DNA of 64,000 nt from Herbidospora mongoliensis (GCF_001570545.1 NZ_BBXD01000014.1:381508-445507), one strand, 5' to 3'; counted from the stretch's first letter, positions 1 to 8,332 are shown. Program-made: numbers and translations. The notes: generated by a model not told the origin, from the sequence alone.

Positions 1-225
1 GTCCTCCATCAGGAGGCGATGGTTCAGTTCCGGATCGCACACCACGACCGCCCTGGTCGGGCCGACGCGCACCTCGACCAGGTCCCCGTGGCCGGGCAGC
101 GATGACAGGAACGCCAGCGGATCGCGGATCAGCGGAAGCAGATGGCCGAGGAGCGGAAGGCACCCGGGAGCCACGGGTACGGCGGCGGGTTCCGATGTGC
201 TGCGCAATACCCGAGATCCCTTCAC
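1..225 (-). CDS. Cytochrome P450, N-terminal part (cut by window edge)
   Basis: The visible 75 codons read as the start of a bacterial cytochrome P450: a proline/glycine-rich entry (VPVAPGCLPLLGHLLPLIRD), then PLAFLSSLPGHGDLVEVRVG and VVVCDPELNHRLLMED, which matches the A-helix and beta-1 region of CYP proteins that set the substrate channel mouth. The heme-binding Cys, I-helix and ExxR motifs lie beyond the left edge, so substrate and subfamily cannot be judged. The start is uncertain. A GTG at 225 has a poor ribosome-binding site, while a TTG at 207 sits nine bases after AAGGGA. Several bases upstream on the same strand lies a decayed TetR gene, which could once have been its regulator (inference). 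Confidence 0.72.
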   Translation of the reverse strand, partial: MKGSRVLRSTSEPAAVPVAPGCLPLLGHLLPLIRDPLAFLSSLPGHGDLVEVRVGPTRAVVVCDPELNHRLLMED

Positions 226-397
226 GTCCCCCGGGCCGCTTCGGAGCGCCCGTCTCCAGCATCCGCCAAGGCAATCGCCCTGATCAAGACATTGGCCCTT
301 TCCGGCCGTCTCGAACAGCCCCCGCGAGCGCCTTCGGGCAGCCAGGGGAGAGGAACAATGAGAGAGGCATTGGCGGGTGGCCTCGTCTGGACGGGGA

Positions 398-613
398 CTA
401 CGTGCGGACAGGGGCGGTCACGGCGCGGATGACGGTGGCGCGGCGAGCAGCCAGGTGTGGGGTCAGCGCGGGCGGTGTGCCGTCCGTCGCGCGCAGGTCG
501 ACCTGGTCGCTCCATGTGTGAGCGATCCGGGCCACCAGCGCTACGATCTCGACGGGGTCCCAGGTGGCGTCGAGGTCGCCCGCCTGCTTGGCGTAGGGGG
601 CCGGGTTGTCGTC
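398..613 (-). pseudogene. C-terminal remnant of a TetR/AcrR-family regulator
   Basis: An open reading segment of about 71 codons ending in TAG at 398-400 contains GDLDATWDPVEIVALVARIA, HTWSDQVDLRA, then AARRATVIRAVTAPVR. This is the pattern of the last two ligand-domain helices of many actinobacterial TetR proteins (D-x-x-W-D-P, a helix with W, then ARRxxVxxAV). No HTH precedes it: the frame continues upstream antisense into the phosphotransferase without a usable start. I therefore call it the 3' stump of a lost regulator. Recognition rests on pattern memory, not alignment. Confidence 0.5.
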
Positions 614-624
614 ACCGGGTTGGT

Positions 625-1518
625 ATGGACACCAATATTGAGATCACCGCAGACCTGGTTCGTGACCTGCTGCAGGAGCAACATCCAGACCTTGCAGGGC
701 TGGCCGTCCGCGAGGTGGCGGGCGGCTGGGGCAACCAGATGTGGCGCCTCGGGGACGAATTGGCCGTACGCATGCAGCGCATGGACCCCACCCCGGAGCT
801 CCAGCTCAAGGAGCGGCGGTGGCTACCCGTCCTGGCCCCGCGCCTGCCGCTCCCGGTGCCGACCCCCGTGCGGTTCGGCGAACCGTCCGAGCGCTTCCCC
901 AAGCACTGGACCGTGATGACGTGGGTTCCCGGCGAGCCGCTGGACCACGGCTCGATCAGCCGTGCCACCCACGCGGCCGACACGCTGGCGAACTTCCTCC
1001 AGGCGCTCCATGTGGAGGCGCCCGCCGAGGCGCCGATCGCCACGGACCGCGGTGCCCATCCCAGGAACTGCACGGACGGCTTCGAGAACCTCCTCCAGGC
1101 CGTCACCCCCGACGACATCGCCGCCGACGTCCGGGACGTCTGGGACGACGCGGTCGCGGCCCCCGCGTGGGAGGGCCCGCCCGTGTGGGTGCACGGCGAC
1201 CTCCACCCCGCGAACGTCGTCGTCTCGGACGGCACACTCTCGGGCATCATCGACTTCGGTGACCTGTTCGCCGGCGATCCCGCGTGTGACCTCGCCGCCG
1301 CATGGGTGCTGCTACCCGCAGGCGCGGCCTCACGGTTCTTCGACGTATACGCGCAGGCAGACGGGGCGGCGATCCGGCGCGCCCGCGGGCTGGCCGCCAT
1401 GAAAAGCCTCTTCCTGATGCTCATGGGACAGAACGGAGATCGGGGCCTTCCCGGCGGGAAGCCGAACTGGGGACCTGCGGGCCGGGCCGCACTTGATCGC
1501 GTCCTGAAGGGCGTTTGA
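625..1518 (+). CDS. APH-family phosphotransferase (aminoglycoside/choline kinase-like)
   Basis: 297-residue cytoplasmic kinase-fold enzyme. The Brenner motif VHGDLHPANVVV (catalytic Asp, Asn) lies near residue 192 and the DFG-equivalent IDFGDLFAGDPACDLA near residue 213. An N-lobe precedes them (GGWGNQMWRLGDELAVRM). This is the phosphotransferase enzyme family (aminoglycoside 3'-phosphotransferase, homoserine/choline kinase and related). Such proteins phosphorylate a small hydroxylated metabolite or antibiotic, but the substrate cannot be read from sequence; resistance is possible but unproven. ATG at 625 is chosen because the preceding in-frame residues are arginine-rich non-coding sequence. 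It stands alone between a TetR stump and a convergent PLP gene. Confidence 0.85.
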   Translation: MDTNIEITADLVRDLLQEQHPDLAGLAVREVAGGWGNQMWRLGDELAVRMQRMDPTPELQLKERRWLPVLAPRLPLPVPTPVRFGEPSERFPKHWTVMTWVPGEPLDHGSISRATHAADTLANFLQALHVEAPAEAPIATDRGAHPRNCTDGFENLLQAVTPDDIAADVRDVWDDAVAAPAWEGPPVWVHGDLHPANVVVSDGTLSGIIDFGDLFAGDPACDLAAAWVLLPAGAASRFFDVYAQADGAAIRRARGLAAMKSLFLMLMGQNGDRGLPGGKPNWGPAGRAALDRVLKGV

Positions 1519-1639
1519 TGCAGTCAGCCCCGGTTTCAGCTTCCCGACCCACGAGCCAGCCAATCGGTGGCATGCCGGTCAGCCGCCCTTCAGGTCGGCG
1601 CGTCGACCCTCACGTGAGTGGATACAGGAACCGCCCCAG

Positions 1640-2845
1640 TCAGGTGGTCAGGTCTTCCAGGGCGTTGAGCAGGCGGTCCACGTCAGATCTGTCGTTGTAG
1701 TGCACCAGCCCGGCCCGTACGCCGGACCCGGCGTCGCGGATGCCGAGGGCCTGGGTGAGCTCCCAGGCGTAGCAGTGCCCGTCCCACACGTTGACCTCGC
1801 GGGCGGCCAGGTGCTCGGCCACCTGGCGGGGGGTGTGCCCGGCGACGGTGAAGAACGCGGTGGCGGTACGCCGCCGGGGTGAGCCGACCAGGCCGACGCC
1901 GGACAGCGCGGACAGCCCCTTGAGCAGGTGGGCGAGCTCGGCCTGCTCATGGGCTTCGACCGCCGCCATCGAGGCGAGCAGCCGTTCCCGCCGGGTCCCG
2001 GTCGCGTCCGGGTACAGCCCGGCCAGATGGTCGACCGCGGCGGCCACCCCCGCCAGGTCGGCGAAGGGCAGAGTGCCCGTTTCGAACCGGTCCGGCACCT
2101 CCGCCGGCGAGGAGGCGAGCTTGTCGGGCGAGAGCCGTTCGAGCAGCTCGGGACGGGCGACGACAGCGCCGATGTGCGGCCCGGACCACTTGTAGGAGCT
2201 GGTCGCGTAGAAGTCCGCGCCGAGGGCGACCATGTCGATCGGGGCGTGTGGGGTGGCGTGCACGCCGTCGACGTAGGTCAGCGCGCCGACGGCGTGGGCC
2301 CGCGCGGTGATCCGCCGGACGTCGGGCATGGTGCCCAGGATGTTGCTGGCCGCGGTGACCGCGACCAGTCTCGTGCGGTCGGTCACCAGTTCGTCGTACT
2401 GTTCGGCCGGCAGTTCCCCGCTCGGCACGTCGACGGCCGCCCACCGGATCCGGGCTCCGGCCCGGGCGGCGGCCTGCACCCAGGGCCGTACGTTCGCGTC
2501 ATGGTCAAGCTGGGACACCACGATCTCGTCGTCCGGCCCCCAGTCCTTCGCCAGCGCGTACGCGAACCGGTAGGTCAAAGTGGTCATGTTCGGACCGAAC
2601 ACCACGCCGCCCGCGTCACCGCCGACCAGATCCGCCACGGCCTGACGCGCCCGCGCGACGATCTCGTCCGACCGCCCGCTGGCCGGGAAGGCGCCGTGCG
2701 TGTTGCCGATGCCCTCGGCGTAGGCGGCGGCGATGGCGTCGATCACCGGCCGGGGCACCTGAGTGCCCGCAGCGGCGTCCAGCCAGGCATATCCGTCAGA
2801 GAGGGCAGGATAAAGCGCGCGAATCCGCGCAATGTCGAGGCTCAT
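1640..2845 (-). CDS. Cysteine desulfurase-like protein (class V aminotransferase fold)
   Basis: 401 residues with the layout of the SufS/NifS-like subgroup: N-terminal AWLDAAAGTQVPRPVIDA, NTHGAF, the PLP-contact segment VVSQLDHDANVRPW, the Asp of YVDGVHATPHAPIDM, the Schiff-base lysine in TSSYKWSGPHIG, and a Cys in GHCYAWEL where SufS enzymes carry the sulfur-accepting Cys loop. It probably removes sulfur from cysteine or acts as a related lyase or aminotransferase. No suf/isc scaffold genes lie nearby, so it is an orphan, more like the desulfurase-like group than housekeeping SufS. Transcribed alone, towards the phosphotransferase. Confidence 0.85.
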   Translation of the reverse strand: MSLDIARIRALYPALSDGYAWLDAAAGTQVPRPVIDAIAAAYAEGIGNTHGAFPASGRSDEIVARARQAVADLVGGDAGGVVFGPNMTTLTYRFAYALAKDWGPDDEIVVSQLDHDANVRPWVQAAARAGARIRWAAVDVPSGELPAEQYDELVTDRTRLVAVTAASNILGTMPDVRRITARAHAVGALTYVDGVHATPHAPIDMVALGADFYATSSYKWSGPHIGAVVARPELLERLSPDKLASSPAEVPDRFETGTLPFADLAGVAAAVDHLAGLYPDATGTRRERLLASMAAVEAHEQAELAHLLKGLSALSGVGLVGSPRRRTATAFFTVAGHTPRQVAEHLAAREVNVWDGHCYAWELTQALGIRDAGSGVRAGLVHYNDRSDVDRLLNALEDLTT

Positions 2846-3167
2846 GCCACCACAGTCTCCCGGGTCACCCCGCCGTACGGTAAGGGGCCTTCGGTTCGGA
2901 TGCCGTCAGCGGTCATGACGGGGCTCCGGTGAGCTGAGACCATCTGCCACTGCCATTGACTAGGGGGCGGAAGTGCGCCCCGCCCCCACGGATCCTAGTG
3001 GGCGCCGCCCGCCAGGTTGAGGCGATTTTCGGGAGGCTCATGATTAATAGACGGCTTTGTCGGCCATTTCAAATTGCATTTGAAAATGTCAATATTTCGA
3101 TTTGTCGGATGATTTGTTAACGTCCCAGCGTGATGTTAATGATCTTTTCCGCGTCGCAAGGAACTCG
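2846..3167. other. Intergenic region, AT-richer than its surroundings
   Basis: No supported gene in about 320 bases. The stretch 3040-3115 is unusually AT-rich for this genome (runs such as caaattgcatttgaaaatg) and immediately precedes a secreted-protein start at 3168 with AAGGA at 3158-3162, so it probably carries that gene's promoter. Confidence 0.4.
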
Positions 3168-3630
3168 ATGATGTCCGTGCCGTCCCTCCTGCGGAGGAGG
3201 GCGCTGTCCCTGATGACCGCCGTCGTGACGGCGGCCGGGCTGGCCACCATCCCGTCCGCCGCCTCGGCCGACGTGCCGACGCTCGTCGTCGTGCAGGATC
3301 TCCTTTGCTGAGGAACAACATCCACGTCACCTCCGCGCACGACGAGGATTCCCTCGCGGATTGGCTCGACGAGTTTCTCCTGTCAGGCACCGAGCGCGGC
3401 CTGACGGCCCGGAGCTATCTGAAGTTCGACATGTCCTATCTGCCCGAGGGCGTCATCCGGTCGGCCACGCTGCGGCTCACCGGGATCGGCGCGCCGGCCT
3501 GCGGGCCCGCGGTCGGGGAGGGCGTCCAGGTGCGCCGTGTCACCGGCCCCTGGTCCGACGACTTCCTGCACTGGGAAACAAGCCCGATTCGACCGACGAC
3601 GGCGCCCAGATCGCCACCAAGGGGGTCTAG
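3168..3630 (+). pseudogene. Broken secreted DNRLRE-domain protein
   Basis: The ATG at 3168 follows AAGGA by five bases and starts a clear signal peptide (SLLRRRALSLMTAVVTAAGL, ending PSAASA). The reading frame then ends near 3310. The next frame continues with NNIHVTSAHDEDSLADWL and ARSYLKFDMSYLPEG, then IRSATLRLTGIG, VQVRRVTGPWSDDFLHWE. This is the beta-sandwich DNRLRE/CBM96-type module used in actinobacterial secreted enzymes as a carbohydrate-binding or spacer domain. A second shift near 3580 is needed to read NKPDSTDDGAQIATKGV, and a stop follows at 3630. Two frameshifts plus loss of everything after about 150 residues make it a fragment of a larger exoenzyme. Confidence 0.7.
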
Positions 3631-3694
3631 GGACATGCCGGCCGGTGAATCCGCGCACCGCCCGTCGGCTTGTGACTGCCTCGTAGACCTTCAC
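3631..3694 (-). pseudogene. N-terminal stub of a nitroreductase-family gene
   Basis: From GTG at 3694, seven bases after GGAGG, the minus strand reads VKVYEAVTSRRAVRGFTGRHVP, the conserved first residues of FMN-dependent nitroreductases (SRR...R.F...PVP). Similarity stops abruptly at about 3631, exactly where the DNRLRE fragment of the opposite strand ends. The rest of the enzyme (about 180 residues) is absent. The Tn3 left repeat lies 21 bases upstream, so the promoter would have been separated from the gene by the transposon. Confidence 0.6.
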
Positions 3695-3715
3695 GATCAC
3701 ACCTCCCTCCCCACT

Positions 3716-3753
3716 GGGGGACGGCCGGAATACGCCGGAAAGACACCGCGGGG
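3716..3753 (+). repeat. Tn3 left terminal inverted repeat
   Basis: Starts GGGGGACGGCCGGAATACGC; the first 29 bases are identical to the reverse complement of the right repeat, and 35 of 38 match overall. The 38-bp length and G-rich tip are the Tn3-family standard. Confidence 0.85.
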
Positions 3754-3826
3754 CCTGAAGGCCGGTCGTTAGGTTGATCGTCGTCGTGTTGGTGGCGGTT
3801 TTGGGGGCTTCGGGTGACCTCGGTCG

Positions 3827-6123
3827 ATGGACGCGATGGCCGCGGCGATCCGCACCGAGGTGAACACCGGGTTCTTCCAGACCGTGGCGGGACGGCTGGA
3901 CGCGGCCGCGCGGGCGCGGCTGGCTCGGTTGATGGTGGTGGACCCGGTGACTCGGCGCAGCGAGTTCGATCGGCTGAAGGACGTGGCCAAGGCCGCGTCG
4001 CTGAGCAAGTTCAAACAGCGGCTGGCGTTGCTGGCCGACATCGAGGCGATCGGGCCGACCGGGGTCTGGCTGGAGGGCGTGCCGCCGGGGAAGGTCGGGC
4101 ACTTCGCAGGGGAGGCGCACGTCACCGACGTCGCCGACATGCGCAAGGTGGGCACCGACAAGCGGTTGACGTTGCTGGCCAGCTTCGTGCACACGGCCGC
4201 GACCGGGGTCCGCGACGATGTGGTGACGATGTTCTGCAAGCGGATCGCGGCCATCCACAAGAAGGGCCGCGAGCATCTGGAGGCGCACCGGGCCGAGTCC
4301 GAGCGGCTGCCGGAGCAGTCCGGTGGTGTGGACGCGCTGGCCAGCGCGCACGAGGCGGTCTCGGCGCACCACGGTAACAACTACCTGCCGCTGTTGGACC
4401 AGCACTACCGCTCGCACCGTCCGGCGCTGTTCACCATGGCCGAAGCGATCGAGTTGGAGGCGGTGGAGTTCCTGCGCGAGTTGCGCGGCGCCAAGGCCGC
4501 GTTCGTACCGGAGGAGATCACCGTGGAGCGGCCTGGTCCCGCCGGGGAGCCGGTCGAGGTGCGACTGCGATCGACGTGGACGCGTTCGCCTCTGGGCAGT
4601 GGCGCAAGATCCTTCGGGACAAGAACCGTCCCGGGATGCTGGTGCGCCGCCACCTGGAGGTGTGCTTGTTCTCCTACCTGGCGGCCGAGCTGCGCTCGGG
4701 GCGACATCGCGGTGGCCGGGTCGGACTCCTACGCCAACCTGCACGACCAGCTGATGTCGTGGGAGGAGTGCCGCCCGCTGGTGCCGGCGTTCTGCGCCCA
4801 GGGCGGGCATCCCGGTCACCGCGTCGGCGCTGACCGCGCACTACCGCGACAAGCTCGCGGCGGTCGACGCCGGGTACCCGGCCAACACCGACCTGCTACT
4901 GGAGGGCGGACGGCCGGTGCTGCGCCGCCGCAAGGGCGCCGAACGGCGGCCCTCGGCGCTGGCGCTGGAGGCCGCGATCCACGACCGGCTACCGCAGCGG
5001 GCGCTGCTGGACATCCTCACCCGCACCGCCTACCTGCTGAAATGGCACCGCCATTTTGGGCCCGCGTCCGGCTCGGACCCCAAGATCCGCGACGCGATGG
5101 CCCGGTACGTGCTGACCGCGTTTGCGCACGGCACCCTGCTGGGCCCGACCCAGGTCGCCGCGCACATGCGCGGCCTGGTCAGCGTGCACGAGCTGTCATT
5201 GGCGGCAACAAGCACACCAACGCCACCAAGGTCGACAAGGCGTCAGTGGACGTCATCAACGCCTTCAGCAAGCTGGACGTGGCCAGCGTGTGGGGCGACG
5301 GCAAGACGGTCGCCGCCGACGGCTCCCAGATCGACACGTGGGAGAACAACCTGCTGGCCGAGACTTCCATCCGCTACGGCGGGTACGGCGCGATCGCCTA
5401 CCGGCACGTCTCCAACACCTACGTCGCGCTGTTCTCCCGGTTCATCCCGTGCGGGGTATGGGAGGCGATCTACATCATCGATGGGCTGCTGAAGAACACC
5501 TCCGAGATCCAGCCCGACACCATCCACGCCGACACCCCAAGGCCAGGCGCTGCCGGTCTTCGGCCTCGGCGCGCTGCTGGGCTTCGACCTTTTGCCGCGC
5601 ATCCGCAACTGGCACGACTTGGTGTTCTACCGCCCGGACGCCAGCACCCCGCTACGCCCACATCGACTCGCTGTTCGGCGACGAGGCGATCGACTGGCGC
5701 CTGATCGAGACGCGCTGGACCGACCTGCTGCGCGCCGCGATCTCGATCCGGGAGAACGAGCTGTCGTCGGTGACGCTGCTGCGCCGCCTCGGCAACCACT
5801 CCCGCAAGAACCGCCTCTACCGCGCCTTCCGCGAACTCGGCCGCGCGATCCGCACCATCACCCTGCTGCGCTACCTGGTGGTGAAGTTCAACGAGCTGCT
5901 CGCCAACTGCGTCATCTACTCCACCGCCTGCGACATCACCGACGCCGCCAACGCCATCGCCGCCGAAGGCCACCCCGTCGACACCGACGACCTGGCCACC
6001 GTCTCCCCCTACATCACCCACACCATCCGCCGGTTCGGCAACTGGACGCTCAACCTCACCCCGCCCGCTGCCGCCCCCACCACCCGGCTCGATCTCGAAC
6101 CCCGCGTCCTATTCGCCCCCTGA
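3827..6123 (+). pseudogene. Tn3-family transposase (tnpA), frameshifted and N-terminally truncated
   Basis: Similarity to Tn3 DDE transposases runs through the whole span but moves between frames near 4560, 4695, 4805, 5200, 5535 and 5655. Landmarks: central helical region (EVNTGFFQTVAGRLDAAARA), WEECRPLVPAFC, the catalytic region WGDGKTVAADGSQID, the second Asp in IHADTQGQALPVFGLG, and the C-terminal RTITLLRYLVVKFNELLANC. About 766 codons remain against roughly 980-1000 in intact relatives; the N-terminal DNA-binding region (DUF4158) is missing. With six breaks it is certainly inactive. The final frame (5655-6123) is the cleanest. Confidence 0.85.
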
Positions 6124-6236
6124 TGCTGGCCGTTCCCATGCGGGTGGGCACCCGAAGACCCGCGATTCGAGCGGTCGGCTCGCGTCGTCGAGAACGGCGT
6201 GCCGGGTAACTCCCGATCTCCGTCATTCGGCGAGCA

Positions 6237-6299
6237 CTACTTGACGTCCAACGTCAAGTAGTTGATGCTGATCACCAATGCTTGACGTCCGACGTCAAG
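6237..6299. promoter_or_regulatory. Two palindromic operators before the cargo operon
   Basis: Site 1 (6237-6261) has perfect 11-bp arms, CTACTTGACGT and ACGTCAAGTAG, around CCA. Site 2 (6281-6299) has perfect 8-bp arms, CTTGACGT and ACGTCAAG, around CCG. The centres are 41 bp apart (about four helical turns). Site 2 abuts the ribosome-binding site GGGGAGGA of the 6313 gene. Identical cores at helical spacing indicate cooperative dimer binding; the HTH protein encoded just downstream is the natural candidate for autoregulation (inference). Confidence 0.75.
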
Positions 6300-6312
6300 T
6301 AGGGGAGGAAGC

Positions 6313-6792
6313 ATGAACACCTGGACGGAGGCACGCGACGCGCTCGCGAACGATCTGGAGAGGGTTGTCGGCAGCCGGCTGCTCGATCCGCTCGACATCC
6401 TCTTCGGCACGGCGGACCTGATGCGAGACCGGCTGACGGCGGAGGCCCGCGCCTGGGCCGAGACGCTGCTGGGCCAGGACGACCAGGCCGCGACGCACAC
6501 CGCGATCCGCCTGGTGAGCGCCCTGTATCCCGGCGACGCCCCGTTCGACCCACCGGCCGGGTGGTGGGGCACTCCCTTCGGCCAGGCAGTGATCCGGCGG
6601 GCGGGGCATCCCAGCGCCGTCGCCGTCTCCGTGTCCGTGGCCGCGGGCATGCTCGGCATCACCCGCCAGGGCGTTCACGACCTGGCCAACCGCGGCAAGC
6701 TCGAACGGCATCCTCCCGGCATCACCGTCGCCTCCATCCGCGTCCGGCTCGCCACCCGCGCACCGGACCCCGTAAAGGGAGATCACACATGA
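6313..6792 (+). CDS. Small HTH-containing protein, unknown function
   Basis: 159 residues. The last third, VSVSVAAGMLGITRQGVHDLANRGKLER split around residues 105-135, reads as a helix-turn-helix of the MerR/excisionase-like kind (AAxxLGITRQGVHDLxxRGxL). The first 100 residues are helical and acidic (ARDALANDLERVVGSRLLD) without a family I recognise. A strong GGGGAGGA precedes ATG 6313. It overlaps the aldo/keto reductase by ATGA, so the two are translated together. Its place inside the transposon ends and behind twin palindromes suggests a repressor or antitoxin-like regulator of this cargo operon; that role is inferred from context only. Confidence 0.68.
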   Translation: MNTWTEARDALANDLERVVGSRLLDPLDILFGTADLMRDRLTAEARAWAETLLGQDDQAATHTAIRLVSALYPGDAPFDPPAGWWGTPFGQAVIRRAGHPSAVAVSVSVAAGMLGITRQGVHDLANRGKLERHPPGITVASIRVRLATRAPDPVKGDHT

Positions 6793-7715
6793 TCAGCGAC
6801 CACGCCGCTCCCGGCGGCCTCCTCCCGCTCGGCGACGGACCCGCCGTCGGCCGTCTCGGCTTCGGAGCCATGCAGCTGCCGGGGGCCGGGGCATGGGGAC
6901 CGCCCGAGGACCCCGCGGCGGCCCGCGCCGTCCTGCGCCGGGCGGTCGAACTCGGTGTCACCCACATCGACACCAGCGACTTCTACGGCCCGCACGTGGC
7001 CAACGACCTCATCCGCGAGGCACTCCACCCCTATCCCGACAACCTGGTGATCGCCACCAAGGTCGGGGTGGTCCGCGACGAATGGCGCGGCTGGAACCCC
7101 GCCGCCACACCGGCCGAACTGCGCGACCAGGTCGAGGAGAACCTCTCCCGGCTCGGCAGGGCCCGCCTCGACCTGGTCTACCTGCGGGTCGGCGGCGACG
7201 GCCTGCTCTTCCCCGACGAGACCCCCTTCGCCGAATCCTTCGCCACGCTCGTCGAGCTGCGAGAACGCGGTCTCATCCGGCATCTCGGGCTCAGCGGGGC
7301 CACCACCGCCCAACTGGCCCAGGCCCGCGAGCTGGCCGCCGTGGCCGCGGTGCAGAACCGCTTCCACCTCCTCGACCGGGGCAGCTCCGACGTTCTCGCC
7401 GCCTGCGAGGAGCACGGGATCGCCTTCGTCCCGTACTTCCCCCTCTCCGCGGGGATGCTCAGGCCCGGCCTGGACACCTCACAGGCTCCCCCCGGCATGG
7501 CTCCCACCCGGGAGCAGGAGCTGACGCTGGACGACGTCGCCGGGCGTCACGGCGCGAGCCGCGCCCAGGTGATACTCGCCTGGCTGCTGGCCCGCTCCCC
7601 GGTCACCTTCGCCATCCCCGGGACCTCCTCCGTCGCTCACCTGGAGGAGAACGTCGCCGCGGCCGGCCTGCGACTGACCGAGGACGACATCACCCGGTTG
7701 GACAAGCTCGCCTGA
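6789..7715 (+). CDS. Aldo/keto reductase (transposon cargo)
   Basis: 308-residue cytosolic NADPH-dependent oxidoreductase with a TIM-barrel. AKR markers: GRLGFGAMQLPG near the N-terminus, THIDTSDFYGPHVANDLIREAL containing catalytic Asp and Tyr (residues about 58-63), NLVIATKVG with the catalytic Lys, RLDLVYLR where the catalytic His is normally found in hxxDLhxxH, and the cofactor segment AIPGTSSVAHLEEN near residue 278. Here the usual His of that strand is replaced (LVYLRVGG), a variation seen in some AKRs. Translationally coupled to the HTH gene. The substrate is unknown; carbonyl detoxification is a reasonable guess. Confidence 0.88.
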   Translation: MISDHAAPGGLLPLGDGPAVGRLGFGAMQLPGAGAWGPPEDPAAARAVLRRAVELGVTHIDTSDFYGPHVANDLIREALHPYPDNLVIATKVGVVRDEWRGWNPAATPAELRDQVEENLSRLGRARLDLVYLRVGGDGLLFPDETPFAESFATLVELRERGLIRHLGLSGATTAQLAQARELAAVAAVQNRFHLLDRGSSDVLAACEEHGIAFVPYFPLSAGMLRPGLDTSQAPPGMAPTREQELTLDDVAGRHGASRAQVILAWLLARSPVTFAIPGTSSVAHLEENVAAAGLRLTEDDITRLDKLA

Positions 7716-7755
7716 CTCTCCTCCGTCCGGCGGTTCACCATCGGTGGACGCCGAC

Positions 7756-7950
7756 CTACGGGAAACCCGCCGACGAGGACGCCGACCGGCAGCGGGGGTT
7801 ATCACGGATCAGAACAGGTTTGGCGGCTGGTGGCACGTTCGTTAACGGCACCCCAGTCGGGAGGAAGGAGCAGTCGTGGGCGAACTGCTGTCGGGCGCGG
7901 GCCAGGGCGAGCACCCGCGGGTCGTCGAGGGGGATCTTCGGCAACGTCAT
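7756..7950 (-). CDS. Small unknown ORF inside the Tn3 element
   Basis: 64 codons from ATG 7950, preceded by GAGGAGA at good spacing and starting 11 bases after the resolvase stop, so probably cotranscribed with the resolvase. It begins TLPKIPLDDPRVLALARARQ, which looks like real coding sequence, then becomes proline/serine/arginine-rich without recognisable motif. It may be the preserved start of a longer gene that was cut, or a genuine short transposon gene. I assign no function. Confidence 0.4.
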   Translation of the reverse strand: MTLPKIPLDDPRVLALARARQQFAHDCSFLPTGVPLTNVPPAAKPVLIRDNPRCRSASSSAGFP

Positions 7951-7960
7951 GACGCTCTCC

Positions 7961-8294
7961 TCAGGGAGTCAGGGGCTGGTCAACGGGAGTGCTCTCGGCG
8001 GAGGCCGCGAGGGTTTTGTGGACGACACCAACAGAGACCTTCACCCCGGCGGCGATGGTGCGGATGGATTCCCTGCGGCGGCGGCGGGCGAGGATCGCGG
8101 CGCGCTTGTCGTCGTCGACGACGGGTCGGCGGCCTCCGACCTTGCCTTGCTTTCGGGCGGTCTCCAGGCCGTTCCTGGTCTTGCGGACGATGTCGCGGCG
8201 GCGGTCCTCAGCCAGGGCGAGGGCCAAGTCGAGGATGAAGGAGCGCTCGGTGTGCTCACCGGCCGCGATGCCCTCCAGGACCTTCACGCCGATG
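7961..8294 (-). pseudogene. Serine resolvase (tnpR-like), catalytic half missing
   Basis: The preserved part contains GVKVLEGIAAGEHTERSFIL, DLALALAEDRRRDIVRKTRN, GLETARKQGKVGGRRP and a C-terminal HTH, RRRRESIRTIAAGVKVSVGV. This is the end of the catalytic domain, the E-helix and the DNA-binding domain of a serine recombinase. The first ~85-90 residues, with the YxRVS active-site serine, are gone: the frame passes directly from the right terminal repeat (reading GGRPEYAGKT) into the resolvase. No start codon of its own is evident, so it is a relic. Confidence 0.78.
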
Positions 8295-8332
8295 CCCTGC
8301 TGGGTCTTTCCGGCGTATTCCGGCCGTCCCCC
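8295..8332 (-). repeat. Tn3 right terminal inverted repeat
   Basis: The reverse complement starts GGGGGACGGCCGGAATACGC and matches the left repeat at 35 of 38 positions. Its outer end is 118 bases before the M6-protease start, so it now sits inside that gene's promoter region. Confidence 0.85.

Larger units (their letters stand above)
3716..8332. mobile_element. Decayed Tn3-family transposon with intact terminal repeats
   Basis: A 4.6-kb element bounded by 38-bp inverted repeats (3716-3753 and 8295-8332) that begin with GGGGG and differ at only three positions. Inside: transposase remnant on the plus strand, two cargo genes, a small unknown ORF and a resolvase remnant on the minus strand. 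Both mobility genes have lost the N-terminal coding part that would lie next to the repeat. Five-base flanks (CCACT left, TTTCA right) do not match, so no target-site duplication is visible; one flank has rearranged since insertion. It cannot move by itself but could be mobilised in trans (inference). Confidence 0.82.

Noticed and set aside
1928-2932. Long open frame antisense to the desulfurase-like gene
   Set aside because: Glycine/arginine/valine-rich translation without motifs; the opposite strand has a complete enzyme with catalytic Lys. It is a high-GC shadow.
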